Shown here in pieces: positions 5,393 to 13,879 of a stretch of 18,243 nt of DNA. The stretch spans positions 1 through 18,243 of the forward strand of contig CAKUFW010000036.1 in the NCBI GenBank assembly GCA_934650975.1, in the 5' to 3' direction. Position numbers and translations under genes: made by a program. The DNA comes from an uncultured Collinsella sp. GTDB lineage: Bacteria; Actinomycetota; Coriobacteriia; Coriobacteriales; Coriobacteriaceae. The notes below the pieces were generated by a model, which searched no databases, was not told where the DNA came from, and saw nothing but the letters and a program-made list of their open reading frames with translations. Every line of letters starts with the position of its first letter. The stretch's first letter is position 1.

Positions 5393-7195
5393 ATGTCTCA
5401 GAGAAGCACCAGTCCGCTCAAACGCTCCACCGTGCGCCGCACGCTGCAGCGTTTTTGGGACGTCACGCGCACGCAGCCGCTGATCGTCTTTCTCTCGGTG
5501 TTCTCGTCGGCGGGCTACATCTTTTTGCTGACGTTTGCCAACACCTACGTGATGGCCCTCATTGTCGACCGCGTCCAAGCCGGTCCCGTAGCGGGTGACC
5601 AGGTGTTTGAGGTCTTCGGCCCCTATATCTTGGCACTCGTGCTCGTTAACCTGGTGGGTCAGATTCTCTCCAAACTGCAGGACTACACCGTCTACAAGCT
5701 CGAGATCGCGGGCAACTATCACTTGGCGCGTCTGTGCTTCGACACACTCTCCAACCAGTCCATGACATTCCATACCAGCCGCTTTGGCGGATCGCTTGTG
5801 AGCCAGACGAGCCGTTTTATGAGCGGCTACACGGGCTTGGTCGACGTGACGGTGTATTCGCTCATTCCCACTATCACTTCGGTGGTCTGCACGGTGGCGG
5901 CGCTCGCCCCGGTGGTGCCCACATTTACCGTGATCCTGGTTGCCATCATGGTCGTCTACATTGCGTTTGTCTGGCTTATGTACAAGCGCATCATGCCGCT
6001 TTCGGCCGCGACGTCCGCCGCGCAGAACAAGCTGTCGGGCGTGCTGTCCGACGCGGTCACGAACATCCTGGCCGTCAAGACCTGCGGGCGTGAGGACTTT
6101 GAGCGCGACCTATTCGATGCCGCTGACCGTGCCGCGCGCGACGCCGAGACGGTCTCGATGCACGCCATGATGCAGCGCAACTTTACGACTTCGGGCCTTA
6201 TCGTCATTGCCATGGCCGTGGTGAGTGTGTTCGTCGCGGGCGGCAACGCGTGGTTTGGCATTTCGGCCGGCTCGCTCGTCATGATCTTTACCTATACGTA
6301 CAACCTCACTATGCGTCTGAACTACGTGAGCTCCATGATGCAGCGCATCAACCGCGCGCTGGGCGATGCGGCAGAGATGACGCGCGTGCTGGACGAGCCG
6401 CGTCTGGTGGCAGACGACGCGAATGCTCCCGAGCTCAAGGTGCGCGAGGGTGCGATTGATTTTGAACACCTGAGTTTTGCGTACCGTGACGCCGCGGCGG
6501 GCGAGAGCGTGTTCAACGACCTGACGCTCCATGTGACGGCGGGCCAGCGCGTGGGCCTGGTGGGTAAATCGGGCTCGGGCAAGACGACGCTCACCAAGCT
6601 GTTGCTGCGCCTGGACGACGTGCAGGGCGGCCGCGTGCTCGTGGACGGCCAGGACGTCTCGCGCTGCACGCAGCAGAGCCTGCGCCGCCAGGTTGCCTAC
6701 GTGCCGCAGGAGGCGCTGCTGTTCCACCGCTCCATTCGCGAGAATATCGCCTACGGCCGCCCCGATGCCACCGACGAGCAGATCCGCGAGGCCGCGCGCC
6801 TGGCCAATGCCCTGGAGTTTATCGACCGCTTGCCCCGTGGCTTTGACACCATGGTGGGCGAGCGCGGCGTTAAGCTTTCGGGTGGTCAGCGCCAGCGCGT
6901 GGCCATCGCCCGTGCCATCCTCACCGACGCGCCGATTCTGGTGCTCGACGAGGCGACCTCTGCCCTGGACAGTGAGTCCGAGGCGCTGGTGCAGGAGGCG
7001 CTCGAGAACCTGATGCGCGGGCGCACCTCCATTGTGGTGGCGCATCGCCTGTCCACCGTGGCGGCGCTCGACCGCATCGTGGTGCTGGCAGACGGCGAGA
7101 TTGTCGAGGATGGCACGCATGCTCAGCTCGTCGAGGCGGGCGGCGAGTACGCAAGCCTGTGGAGCCGCCAGACCGGCGCATTTTTGGAGGCGTAA
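5393..7195 (+). CDS. ABC exporter, fused transmembrane and ATPase domains
   Basis: This 600-aa half-transporter works as a homodimer or heterodimer in the membrane and uses ATP to export a substrate. The N-terminal 320 residues hold six membrane helices in the type IV exporter (MsbA-like) order (for example LIVFLSVFSSAGYIFLLTFA and VVCTVAALAPVVPTFTVILV). The ATPase domain has Walker A GKSGSGKTT (about 390-398), Q-loop VPQE (about 437), signature LSGGQRQRVA (about 496), Walker B ILVLDEATSALD (about 515-526) and H-loop VAHRLS (His about 551). All catalytic residues are intact, including the Glu after Walker B. The ATG at 5393 follows GAAAGGAAG; an in-frame ATG at 5357 would lie inside the likely promoter. 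No partner half-transporter lies next to it, which favours a homodimer. The substrate (lipid, peptide or drug) cannot be told. Confidence 0.93.
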   Translation: MSQRSTSPLKRSTVRRTLQRFWDVTRTQPLIVFLSVFSSAGYIFLLTFANTYVMALIVDRVQAGPVAGDQVFEVFGPYILALVLVNLVGQILSKLQDYTVYKLEIAGNYHLARLCFDTLSNQSMTFHTSRFGGSLVSQTSRFMSGYTGLVDVTVYSLIPTITSVVCTVAALAPVVPTFTVILVAIMVVYIAFVWLMYKRIMPLSAATSAAQNKLSGVLSDAVTNILAVKTCGREDFERDLFDAADRAARDAETVSMHAMMQRNFTTSGLIVIAMAVVSVFVAGGNAWFGISAGSLVMIFTYTYNLTMRLNYVSSMMQRINRALGDAAEMTRVLDEPRLVADDANAPELKVREGAIDFEHLSFAYRDAAAGESVFNDLTLHVTAGQRVGLVGKSGSGKTTLTKLLLRLDDVQGGRVLVDGQDVSRCTQQSLRRQVAYVPQEALLFHRSIRENIAYGRPDATDEQIREAARLANALEFIDRLPRGFDTMVGERGVKLSGGQRQRVAIARAILTDAPILVLDEATSALDSESEALVQEALENLMRGRTSIVVAHRLSTVAALDRIVVLADGEIVEDGTHAQLVEAGGEYASLWSRQTGAFLEA

Positions 7196-7258
7196 AGACC
7201 CCATACGTGGGACAATCGTGCCCATAGGTTTGTTATGCCGCTGAGCCGAGGAGTCGTT

Positions 7259-7924
7259 ATGCCACGCGAGACCAATGCCGCTAAACGCGAACGCGCCATC
7301 GAGGTGTGCGAGCGCCTTAACCGTCGCTATGGCCCGGTCGAGTGCTTCTTGGACCACGAGAATCCCTTTAGGCTGCTCATCGCGGTACTGCTCTCGGCTC
7401 AGACGACCGACGCGCAGGTCAACAAGGTGACGCCCCAACTGTTTGCCCAGTGGCCCACGCCCGAGGCCATGGCCGGGGCGAGCGTGGCCGACGTGGCGGA
7501 CACCATTAAGTCACTCGGCTTTTATAAGAGTAAGGCCAAGCATGCCGTGGAGGCCGCGCAGATGATCGTTGCCGACTACGGCGGCGAGGTACCGGCCGAC
7601 ATGAAGGAGCTTGTCAAGCTGCCGGGCGTGGGGCGCAAGACCGCGAACATCGTGCTCAACGTGGGGTATGGCATCGTGGAGGGCATCGCGGTAGACACGC
7701 ACGTCAACCGCATCGCGCACCGCCTGATGCTGAGTCCCAAGACGCACGCCAAAGAGCCGCTCAAGACCGAGCAAGACCTGCTCAAGATTTTGCCGCACGA
7801 GTATTGGGAGTCGGTCAACCACCAGTGGATCACCTTTGGTCGTGAGATTTGCGATGCCCGTAAGCCCAAGTGCGACGAGTGCCCGCTGGCGGATTTGTGC
7901 CCCAGCGTGCGCGTTTTGGGGTAG
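7259..7924 (+). CDS. nth: Endonuclease III (DNA glycosylase/AP lyase)
   Basis: This 221-aa protein is a standard-length Nth, which removes oxidised pyrimidines from DNA and cuts the resulting abasic site. The helix-hairpin-helix block LPGVGRKTA (121-129) carries the catalytic Lys127, and VDTHV (145-149) carries the catalytic Asp146. The C-terminal [4Fe-4S] ligands are C198-x6-C205-x2-C208-x5-C214, exactly the family spacing. The ATG at 7259 is chosen because GAGGAG (7248-7253) lies five bases upstream; an in-frame ATG at 7235 lacks a site. It lies 63 nt after the exporter gene with no terminator between, so some cotranscription is possible. Downstream is the transcription-coupled repair gene mfd. 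The identification is firm. Confidence 0.96.
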   Translation: MPRETNAAKRERAIEVCERLNRRYGPVECFLDHENPFRLLIAVLLSAQTTDAQVNKVTPQLFAQWPTPEAMAGASVADVADTIKSLGFYKSKAKHAVEAAQMIVADYGGEVPADMKELVKLPGVGRKTANIVLNVGYGIVEGIAVDTHVNRIAHRLMLSPKTHAKEPLKTEQDLLKILPHEYWESVNHQWITFGREICDARKPKCDECPLADLCPSVRVLG

Positions 7925-7991
7925 CGCCGTGGCGTGCATCGGCGTGCGCGCCCCATGCGCTACCATGACAGGCAACGAATTTGACGAACGA

Positions 7992-8019
7992 CCCGCCGAG
8001 CTTGCCCCGGCGGGCTTTT
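7992..8019 (+). terminator. Terminator-like hairpin between nth and mfd
   Basis: The perfect 7-bp stem CCCGCCG (7992-7998) / CGGCGGG (8008-8014) has a 9-nt loop and is followed by CTTTT. It lies 67 nt after nth but only 26 nt before the mfd ATG, with the mfd ribosome binding site at 8034-8040. It could end nth transcripts, or act as an attenuator in the mfd leader. Confidence 0.6.
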
Positions 8020-8044
8020 GGCGTTGCGATGCCGGAGGAACAGC

Positions 8045-11000
8045 ATGCTCATTCACCGTATAGCCGCGCAGCTCTATACTGCCGAGGCCTTGCAGACCGT
8101 CGAGGCGGGGCTCGATGCCGGCGAGGACGTGACGCTGGCCGTGTCGCAGTCGGGCCGCACGCTTATGGCCGCCGCCCAGTTTGCGCGTCGTCCGCGTCCC
8201 ACGGTCTACATCGTGAGCGGCGAGGATGCGGCCGATCGCGCCGCACGCAGCCTGGCCGCCTATGTGGGCCTGGCGCACGTGTGTCGCTTCCCCGAGCGTA
8301 AGGACTACCCTTGGCGCGAGCAGGCGCCCGACGATGCCGTGGTGGCCCAGCGCTGCGAGGCGCTGGGGCGCATCGTGCGCGGCGACAACTGCATCATGGT
8401 CGCCTCGGCCCGCGCGCTGCTGCGTTGCGTGCCGCCGGTCGAGAGCCGCTACTGGGAGTCCACCACCTTTGCGGTGGGCGAGGAGATTCCCTTTGACGAG
8501 GTGCCGCAGCGCCTGGTGGGCATGGGCTACACCAATGCCGGCGCCGCCGACGCGCCCGGTCTGTTCCGTGTGCACGGCGACACCGTCGAGGTGTTCCCCG
8601 CGCAGGAAAAAGCGCCCGTGCGCATTGAGTTCTTCGGAGACGAGATCGATCGCATCCGCCGCATGGTGAGCTCTACGGGACAGACCATCGGCAACGAGGA
8701 CAGCATCGAGATCTTCCCCTGTCGCGAGCTGGCGCTCACCGACGAGGCCGTCCATAACATGCATGTGGCGCTCTATCGCGCCAGCCAGGACGATAGCAAG
8801 CTGGCGGCGCTGCTCGAGATGGTGGACGCGCGCATCGTCACGCCCGAGCTCGACCGCTTTTTGCCGGTGATGTACGGCCAGACCGTGAGCCCGTTGTCAC
8901 ACGTGAGCGGCAAGGCGCTCGTGGTGCTGTCCGAGCCGCGCTCGCTGTTCGACGATTGCCTACGCGCCTACGAGGATGTCGAGGCCCGTGCTGGCGAGGC
9001 GGGGGTCGACCGTCTGGACGGCCTGTACGTGCGCGCCCAGCAGCTCGACTTTGGTGCTCAGCAGCGCCTGAATTATGTGAGCCTTATCCGTGCCGGCGGT
9101 GCGGTGACCGCCGAGCTCAAGATTGAGCAGCCGGCTATTGCGGGTTCGGACAATCGCTTTATGACGCGCATCCAGGAAGTTGTGGGCAAGCGCTACGCCT
9201 GCGTCTTCGCCATTCCCGACCGCGGCGCGCGCGAGTCGATGGAGCTCACCTTTGGCGACGAGGGTATTACCTTTGAGGAGTCGCTGACGGCAGCGCCCGA
9301 AAACGCCGGCGTTATCGGCGACCGCGTGCGCGTGACGGCGGCGGACTCTGCTGATCGCGCCGCCCGCAAGGACGCTCATGCTGCAATCCGTGACCGCAAG
9401 GCCGACGCGCTCAACGCTCGCTCTCTGGAGGCCGGTGCCGCCCAGGCTGCTGCCGGTGCCGCCGTGCCCACCATCTCGCGCGGACGCGTGACCTTTGTGG
9501 ACGCCGCCCTGCCGCAGGGCGTGGTGGTGCCCGACGCCAACCTGGCCGTGTTCTCGATCGCAGACCTCAACGCCCGCATGGATGCCAACCGCGCGCGCAG
9601 CCGCCGCAAGGTGGACATTACGCAGATTACCTTCCCCTTTAAGCCGGGCGACTACGTGGTGCACGCTACCCACGGCATCGCGCTCTTTAGCGAGATCGCG
9701 CGTCAGGAAGTGGGCGGCAAGGAGCGCGACTACTTTTTGCTGGAATATGCCGACGGCGACAAACTCTACGTGCCGCTCGAGCAGGTCGACCGCATTACGC
9801 GCTATGTCGGCCCCGATGGCGACAAGCCGCGCCTGACTAGGCTCAACACCGCCGACTGGACGCGTGCCACCAACAAGGCGCGCAAGAACGCCAAAAAGCT
9901 GGCGTTTGACCTGGTTGACCTCTATACACGCCGCTCGTCGATCACCGGTATCGCCTGCCCGCCCGACACGCCCGAGCAGATCGAGATGGAGCAGAGCTTC
10001 CCTTACGACGAGACACGCGACCAGCTGGAGGCCATCGCCGACATCAAGGCCGACATGGAGGCTCCCAAGCCCATGGACCGCCTGCTGTGCGGCGACGTGG
10101 GCTTCGGCAAGACCGAGGTCGCCCTACGTGCGGCGTTTAAGTGCGTGGACTCCGGTCGTCAGGTCATGGTGCTCTGCCCCACGACCATTCTGGCCCAGCA
10201 GCACTACGAGACGTTCTTTGAGCGCTTTGCCCCGTTTGGTCTTGAGGTCGAGGTGCTCAGCCGCTTCCGCACGCCGGCGCAGCAAAGGCGCGCGCTCAAG
10301 GCATTTGCCGAGGGCACGATTGATGTGCTCATCGGTACGCACCGTCTGCTTTCGGCCGATGTGAACCCCAAGAACCTGGGCCTGGTGATTATCGACGAGG
10401 AGCAGCGCTTTGGCGTGCAGCACAAGGAGCAGCTCAAGAACCTGCGCGAGCAGATCGACGTGCTCACGCTTTCGGCAACGCCCATTCCGCGAACCATGCA
10501 GATGGCCACGAGCGGCGTGCGCGACATGAGCCTGATTACCACGCCGCCGACCGGGCGCCGGCCCGTGATCGTACACGTGGGGGAGTACGACCCCGATGTG
10601 GTGAGCGCGGCGATTCGCCTTGAGGTGGGCCGCGGCGGCCAGGTGTATTACGTGTCCAACCGCGTCAAGACCATCGACGACGCCGTGGCGCGCGTGCACG
10701 AGGCCGCGCCCGAGGCGCGCGTGGGCGTGGCGCACGGCAAGATGAGCCCGCGCGAGGTCGAGGACGTGATGATCGAGTTCGCGACCAAAAAGATCGACGT
10801 GCTTATCGCCACGACCATCGTGGAGAGCGGCATCGACAACGCGACGGCCAACACGCTCATCATCGAGGACTCGCAGCGCCTGGGTCTGGCGCAGCTCTAC
10901 CAGCTCAAGGGCCGTGTGGGCCGCTCGGCCACGCAGGCATACGCGTACTTTATGTTCCCGGGTGAGTTGCCTCTTACCGAGGAGGCTACGGCGCGTCTGA

Positions 11001-11677
11001 CCGCGCTTTCCGAGTTCCAGGACCTGGGCAGCGGCATGCGTATCGCCATGCGCGACCTGGAGATCCGCGGCGCAGGCTCGCTTATGGGTGCCGAGCAGCA
11101 CGGTAACCTATCGAGTGTGGGCTTTGACCTGTTTACGCAGATGCTGGGACAGGCCGTGGCCGAGGCGCGCGGCGATGACGACGCCGGCGTGGAGGCGGCG
11201 AGCGTGGGTATCAACCTGCCGGCCGACTACTTCCTGTCCGAGGAGTACATGCCAGCGGTGGATCAGCGCGTGCTCGTGTACCGAAAGCTCGCGGCGGCAG
11301 AGGACCTGGAGAGCATCGACGAGGTGCAGGAGGAGACCGAGGCCGCGCATGGCGAGCTGCCGTTGGCGGGGCTCAACCTGTTCAATCGCGCGCGTATCCG
11401 CATTCGCGGCGAGCGCCTGGGGCTCGAGAGCGTCACGCTCAGCGGCGGGCGCATCACCTTCCTGGGTGTCGACGTGCCCAAGAAGGTGGCCTTTGAGTTT
11501 AAGAATCGCTACGGCGCGGTGAACTTCCCCAAGAGCCGCAAGCTGTCGGTGCCCTACAAGGCGGGCGCCGGCGCGGGAAGCGGCCTGGGCCGCGGCCTCG
11601 ACGCCAACGACGGCACCGGTCCGGTGGCAGCCGCGCTCATGCTGCTGCAACGGCTAGGTGCAAGCGACGACGACTAA
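8045..11677 (+). CDS. mfd: Transcription-repair coupling factor Mfd
   Basis: This 1210-aa protein is a full-length Mfd, the ATP-driven translocase that pushes stalled RNA polymerase off DNA lesions and recruits the UvrA-UvrB excision machinery. A UvrB-like N-terminal region covers about residues 1-350. A CarD-like RNA-polymerase interaction domain begins near 535 (GDYVVHATHGIALF, then LLEYADGDKLYVPLEQ). The RecG-like motor follows, with Walker A GDVGFGKTE (about 683-691), the DEEQ box (about 784-787), LSATPIPRT (about 815) and the translocation motif region near VGRSATQAYAY. The C-terminal TRCF domain ends with a short Gly/Ala-rich tail. The ATG at 8045 follows GGAGGAA (8034-8040); an in-frame ATG at 8018 overlaps the hairpin's T-run. 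All key motifs are intact. The terminator-like hairpin just upstream suggests attenuation or read-through from nth. Confidence 0.97.
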   Translation: MLIHRIAAQLYTAEALQTVEAGLDAGEDVTLAVSQSGRTLMAAAQFARRPRPTVYIVSGEDAADRAARSLAAYVGLAHVCRFPERKDYPWREQAPDDAVVAQRCEALGRIVRGDNCIMVASARALLRCVPPVESRYWESTTFAVGEEIPFDEVPQRLVGMGYTNAGAADAPGLFRVHGDTVEVFPAQEKAPVRIEFFGDEIDRIRRMVSSTGQTIGNEDSIEIFPCRELALTDEAVHNMHVALYRASQDDSKLAALLEMVDARIVTPELDRFLPVMYGQTVSPLSHVSGKALVVLSEPRSLFDDCLRAYEDVEARAGEAGVDRLDGLYVRAQQLDFGAQQRLNYVSLIRAGGAVTAELKIEQPAIAGSDNRFMTRIQEVVGKRYACVFAIPDRGARESMELTFGDEGITFEESLTAAPENAGVIGDRVRVTAADSADRAARKDAHAAIRDRKADALNARSLEAGAAQAAAGAAVPTISRGRVTFVDAALPQGVVVPDANLAVFSIADLNARMDANRARSRRKVDITQITFPFKPGDYVVHATHGIALFSEIARQEVGGKERDYFLLEYADGDKLYVPLEQVDRITRYVGPDGDKPRLTRLNTADWTRATNKARKNAKKLAFDLVDLYTRRSSITGIACPPDTPEQIEMEQSFPYDETRDQLEAIADIKADMEAPKPMDRLLCGDVGFGKTEVALRAAFKCVDSGRQVMVLCPTTILAQQHYETFFERFAPFGLEVEVLSRFRTPAQQRRALKAFAEGTIDVLIGTHRLLSADVNPKNLGLVIIDEEQRFGVQHKEQLKNLREQIDVLTLSATPIPRTMQMATSGVRDMSLITTPPTGRRPVIVHVGEYDPDVVSAAIRLEVGRGGQVYYVSNRVKTIDDAVARVHEAAPEARVGVAHGKMSPREVEDVMIEFATKKIDVLIATTIVESGIDNATANTLIIEDSQRLGLAQLYQLKGRVGRSATQAYAYFMFPGELPLTEEATARLTALSEFQDLGSGMRIAMRDLEIRGAGSLMGAEQHGNLSSVGFDLFTQMLGQAVAEARGDDDAGVEAASVGINLPADYFLSEEYMPAVDQRVLVYRKLAAAEDLESIDEVQEETEAAHGELPLAGLNLFNRARIRIRGERLGLESVTLSGGRITFLGVDVPKKVAFEFKNRYGAVNFPKSRKLSVPYKAGAGAGSGLGRGLDANDGTGPVAAALMLLQRLGASDDD

Positions 11678-11691
11678 CGGGTCGACGCTGC

Positions 11692-11790
11692 AAACGCCCC
11701 ATTTGGGCAATCTGACCCTCACTCGTCGGTCGCGTACGCAAGTACGCTTCCCTCCTCCTTCGGGCCACCTTGCCTCAAATGGGACGTTTT
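11692..11790 (+). terminator. Long nested hairpin after mfd (terminator-like)
   Basis: Outer arms 11692-11710 (AAACGCCCCATTTGGGCAA) and 11770-11789 pair with one mismatch and one bulged base. The right arm ends in GTTTT. Inside, GCGTAC (11732-11737) pairs with GTACGC (11742-11747) around a GCAA tetraloop of the GNRA type. It begins 14 nt after the mfd stop. It fits a 3' structure or terminator, but the 59-nt interior is unusually long and separately structured. Confidence 0.55.
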
Positions 11791-11872
11791 CGCTCGCTTA
11801 TGCTCAACCTGTGAGGACATTTATGGGACACCACGTCGCGGGTTAAAAACTCTGCCCGGCCGAAAGGAAAGC

Positions 11873-12736
11873 ATGTTCGGGTACATCTATAAGAAAGACG
11901 CCGCCATTATTGCGGCTATCCTGGCCCTTTGCCTGCTCACGGGCAGCTTTTTCGATTACCAGATCTCGAGCGCGCTGTTCAACATCGCCAGCATGTACGG
12001 ACGCTTTATCGAGGCTGCCGGTGAGCTGCCGTTCGAGCTGACGGCGAGCATTGCGGGCGTTATGCTCGTGCGTGCGGCGCGCCCCGATTCCAAGGCGAGC
12101 AAATGGCTCGCCGTGCTCGGCATCCTCGTCAATGTTGGCCTGGCCGGCTACGAGATCATTTCGTCCCTGCGGGTTGGCGGCAAGCTCGTCGCGGTCCAGT
12201 TGGTACTGACATTTGTGCTGGTTATCGCCGCCAACCTCATCGTCTATCGCCTTACGCGCAAAACCTCGCCCGACGAGCTCACGCGCTGGGCGCTGATGGT
12301 GCTTGCCGTGTGGGTCGCTCAGGCCATCATCCTCAACGTCATCGTCAAGCCACTGTGGTCGCGCCCGCGCATGCGTGTGATCGAGGTCACGCCGGGGCTC
12401 AATTTTCAGCCGTGGTGGGTGATCGGCAACCCCGACAAGTGGAGCTACATTGCGGCCGGCGTGATCAAGGACGGCTTTAAGTCGTTTGCGAGCGGTCATA
12501 CCGCACACGCGGCGATCGGCTTGATGCTTGCCGGGCTTCCCGCGGCTGCCTTTACGGAAAAGCCGTCGCGCCGCCGCGTGGTCTTTTGGGCCGCGGCTGT
12601 GGCCGCAGCACTCGTCGCCTTTGGCCGCATCGTGATCGGTGCGCATTTTTTGACCGATGTGAGCTGCGGCTTTGCCCTGGTGCTGGCACTCGAGTGTCTT
12701 GCCGCGCACATTGCCTATCCGCACGGCGTACAATAG
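11873..12736 (+). CDS. PAP2-superfamily membrane phosphatase
   Basis: This 287-aa integral membrane protein carries all three motifs of the PAP2 (type 2 phosphatidic acid phosphatase) superfamily: K159-x4-R164-P165 (KPLWSRP), S207-G208-H209 (SFASGHTAH) and R252-x5-H258-x3-D262 (GRIVIGAHFLTD). His209 and His258 would be the catalytic pair. There are about six membrane helices, including residues 11-27, 80-96, 106-126, 140-158, 211-227 and 236-256. The substrate may be a lipid phosphate or an undecaprenyl-pyrophosphate-type lipid carrier; this cannot be decided here. The N-terminal 130 residues before motif 1 are longer than in the smallest family members. The start at 11873 has GAAAGGAAA just upstream. 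The next gene follows 45 nt after the stop with no terminator, so cotranscription is possible. Confidence 0.88.
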   Translation: MFGYIYKKDAAIIAAILALCLLTGSFFDYQISSALFNIASMYGRFIEAAGELPFELTASIAGVMLVRAARPDSKASKWLAVLGILVNVGLAGYEIISSLRVGGKLVAVQLVLTFVLVIAANLIVYRLTRKTSPDELTRWALMVLAVWVAQAIILNVIVKPLWSRPRMRVIEVTPGLNFQPWWVIGNPDKWSYIAAGVIKDGFKSFASGHTAHAAIGLMLAGLPAAAFTEKPSRRRVVFWAAAVAAALVAFGRIVIGAHFLTDVSCGFALVLALECLAAHIAYPHGVQ

Positions 12737-12781
12737 CTCCACCTGAATCATCTGGCCGATACCCGGTAAGAGAGGATTGCC

Positions 12782-13807
12782 ATGCTCGCGTTCAACAACG
12801 ACTATTCCCACGGTGCACACCCCGCGGTGCTGCAGGCGCTCGTCGACACCAATATGGAGCCGCAACCCGGCTACGGTACCGACGCGCACACCGAGCATGC
12901 CAAGCAGCTCATCCGTGAGGCCTGCCAGGCACCGGATGCCGATGTGTTCTTGCTGGTGGGTGGCACGCAGACCAACGCCACGGTGATCGATATGTTGCTT
13001 GCGCCGTACCAGGGCGTTGTTGCCGCCGAGACCGGCCACGTCGCCTGCCACGAGGCGGGCGCCATCGAGTTCGGCGGCCACAAGGTGCTCACCATCCCCG
13101 GCTACGAGGGCAAGATGCACGCCGAGGACCTCGAGAACTATATCCAGGTGTTCTACGAAAACGAGAGCTACGAGCACACGGTGTTCCCGGGTGCCGTGTA
13201 CGTGAGCCTTTCGACCGAGTACGGCACGCTGTATTCCAAGGCCGAGCTGGCGGCGATTCACGCGGTGTGCCAGAAGCGCGAGATTCCGCTGTTTGTGGAT
13301 GGTGCCCGCCTGGCTTATGCACTGGCGGCCGATGAGTGCGACATCACCCTGCCCGAGCTGGCGCAGCTGTGCGATGTGTTCTACATCGGCGGCACCAAGT
13401 GCGGCGCGCTTTGCGGCGAGGCAGTGGTGTTCTGCGGCATGCATGCCCCGGCGCATCCCATTCCGCGCATTAAGCAGCACGGCGCGCTGCTGGCCAAGGG
13501 CCGCCTGACGGGCGTGCAGTTTGAGGCGCTCTTTACCGATGGCCTGTATTTTGAGATTGGCCGCCAGGCGATTGATACGGCGCAGGCGCTGCGTCGCGTA
13601 CTGCACGAGCGCGGTTACCAGTTTTTCTTGGAGACGCCTACCAACCAGCAGTTTGTTATTCTGCCCAACGAGGACATGGCGCGCATTCGCGAGCATGCGG
13701 CGATTGAGTACTGGGAAAAGTACGATGAGACCCATACCGTGGTGCGTTTTTGCACCAGCTGGGCCACGACGCAGGAGGACATCGACGCGTTGGCGGCTGT
13801 CCTGTAG
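12782..13807 (+). CDS. Threonine aldolase-type PLP enzyme (beta-eliminating lyase family)
   Basis: This 341-aa fold-type I PLP enzyme fits low-specificity L-threonine aldolase, which splits threonine or allo-threonine into glycine and acetaldehyde. Visible marks are the N-terminal NNDYSHGAHP, YGTDAHTEHAK (residues 31-41), LVGGTQTNA (58-66, cofactor phosphate binding), ETGHVACHEAGA (83-94, with the His that stacks on the PLP ring), FVDGARL (171-177, Asp173 on the pyridine nitrogen) and YIGGTKCGALCGEA (201-214) with the PLP Schiff-base Lys206. The start at 12782 follows AGAGGA. A strong terminator lies 18 nt past the stop. A sister activity such as tryptophanase-like or phenylserine aldolase is possible, but the set of motifs is that of the threonine aldolase group. 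Confidence 0.88.
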   Translation: MLAFNNDYSHGAHPAVLQALVDTNMEPQPGYGTDAHTEHAKQLIREACQAPDADVFLLVGGTQTNATVIDMLLAPYQGVVAAETGHVACHEAGAIEFGGHKVLTIPGYEGKMHAEDLENYIQVFYENESYEHTVFPGAVYVSLSTEYGTLYSKAELAAIHAVCQKREIPLFVDGARLAYALAADECDITLPELAQLCDVFYIGGTKCGALCGEAVVFCGMHAPAHPIPRIKQHGALLAKGRLTGVQFEALFTDGLYFEIGRQAIDTAQALRRVLHERGYQFFLETPTNQQFVILPNEDMARIREHAAIEYWEKYDETHTVVRFCTSWATTQEDIDALAAVL

Positions 13808-13825
13808 ATTCACGCGATGATGGGG

Positions 13826-13863
13826 CTGCCCCGCGCCGGTGACGTGCCGCGGGGCAGTTTTTT
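13826..13863 (+). terminator. Strong intrinsic terminator of the aldolase gene
   Basis: The perfect 10-bp stem CTGCCCCGCG (13826-13835) / CGCGGGGCAG (13848-13857) has a 12-nt loop and is followed by six T (13858-13863). The next base begins the ribosome binding site of the acetyltransferase gene. Confidence 0.88.
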
Positions 13864-13879
13864 GAGGGGGAGCGGTTTT

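Noticed and set aside
6110..7438. Minus-strand open frame of about 442 codons opposite the ABC exporter.
   Set aside because: Antisense shadow of the ATPase-domain coding sequence, with no domain of its own.
3912..11677. The rmuC, nth and mfd genes considered as one DNA-repair operon.
   Set aside because: A strong terminator separates rmuC from the ABC exporter, and a hairpin separates nth from mfd. They are neighbours but probably not one transcript.
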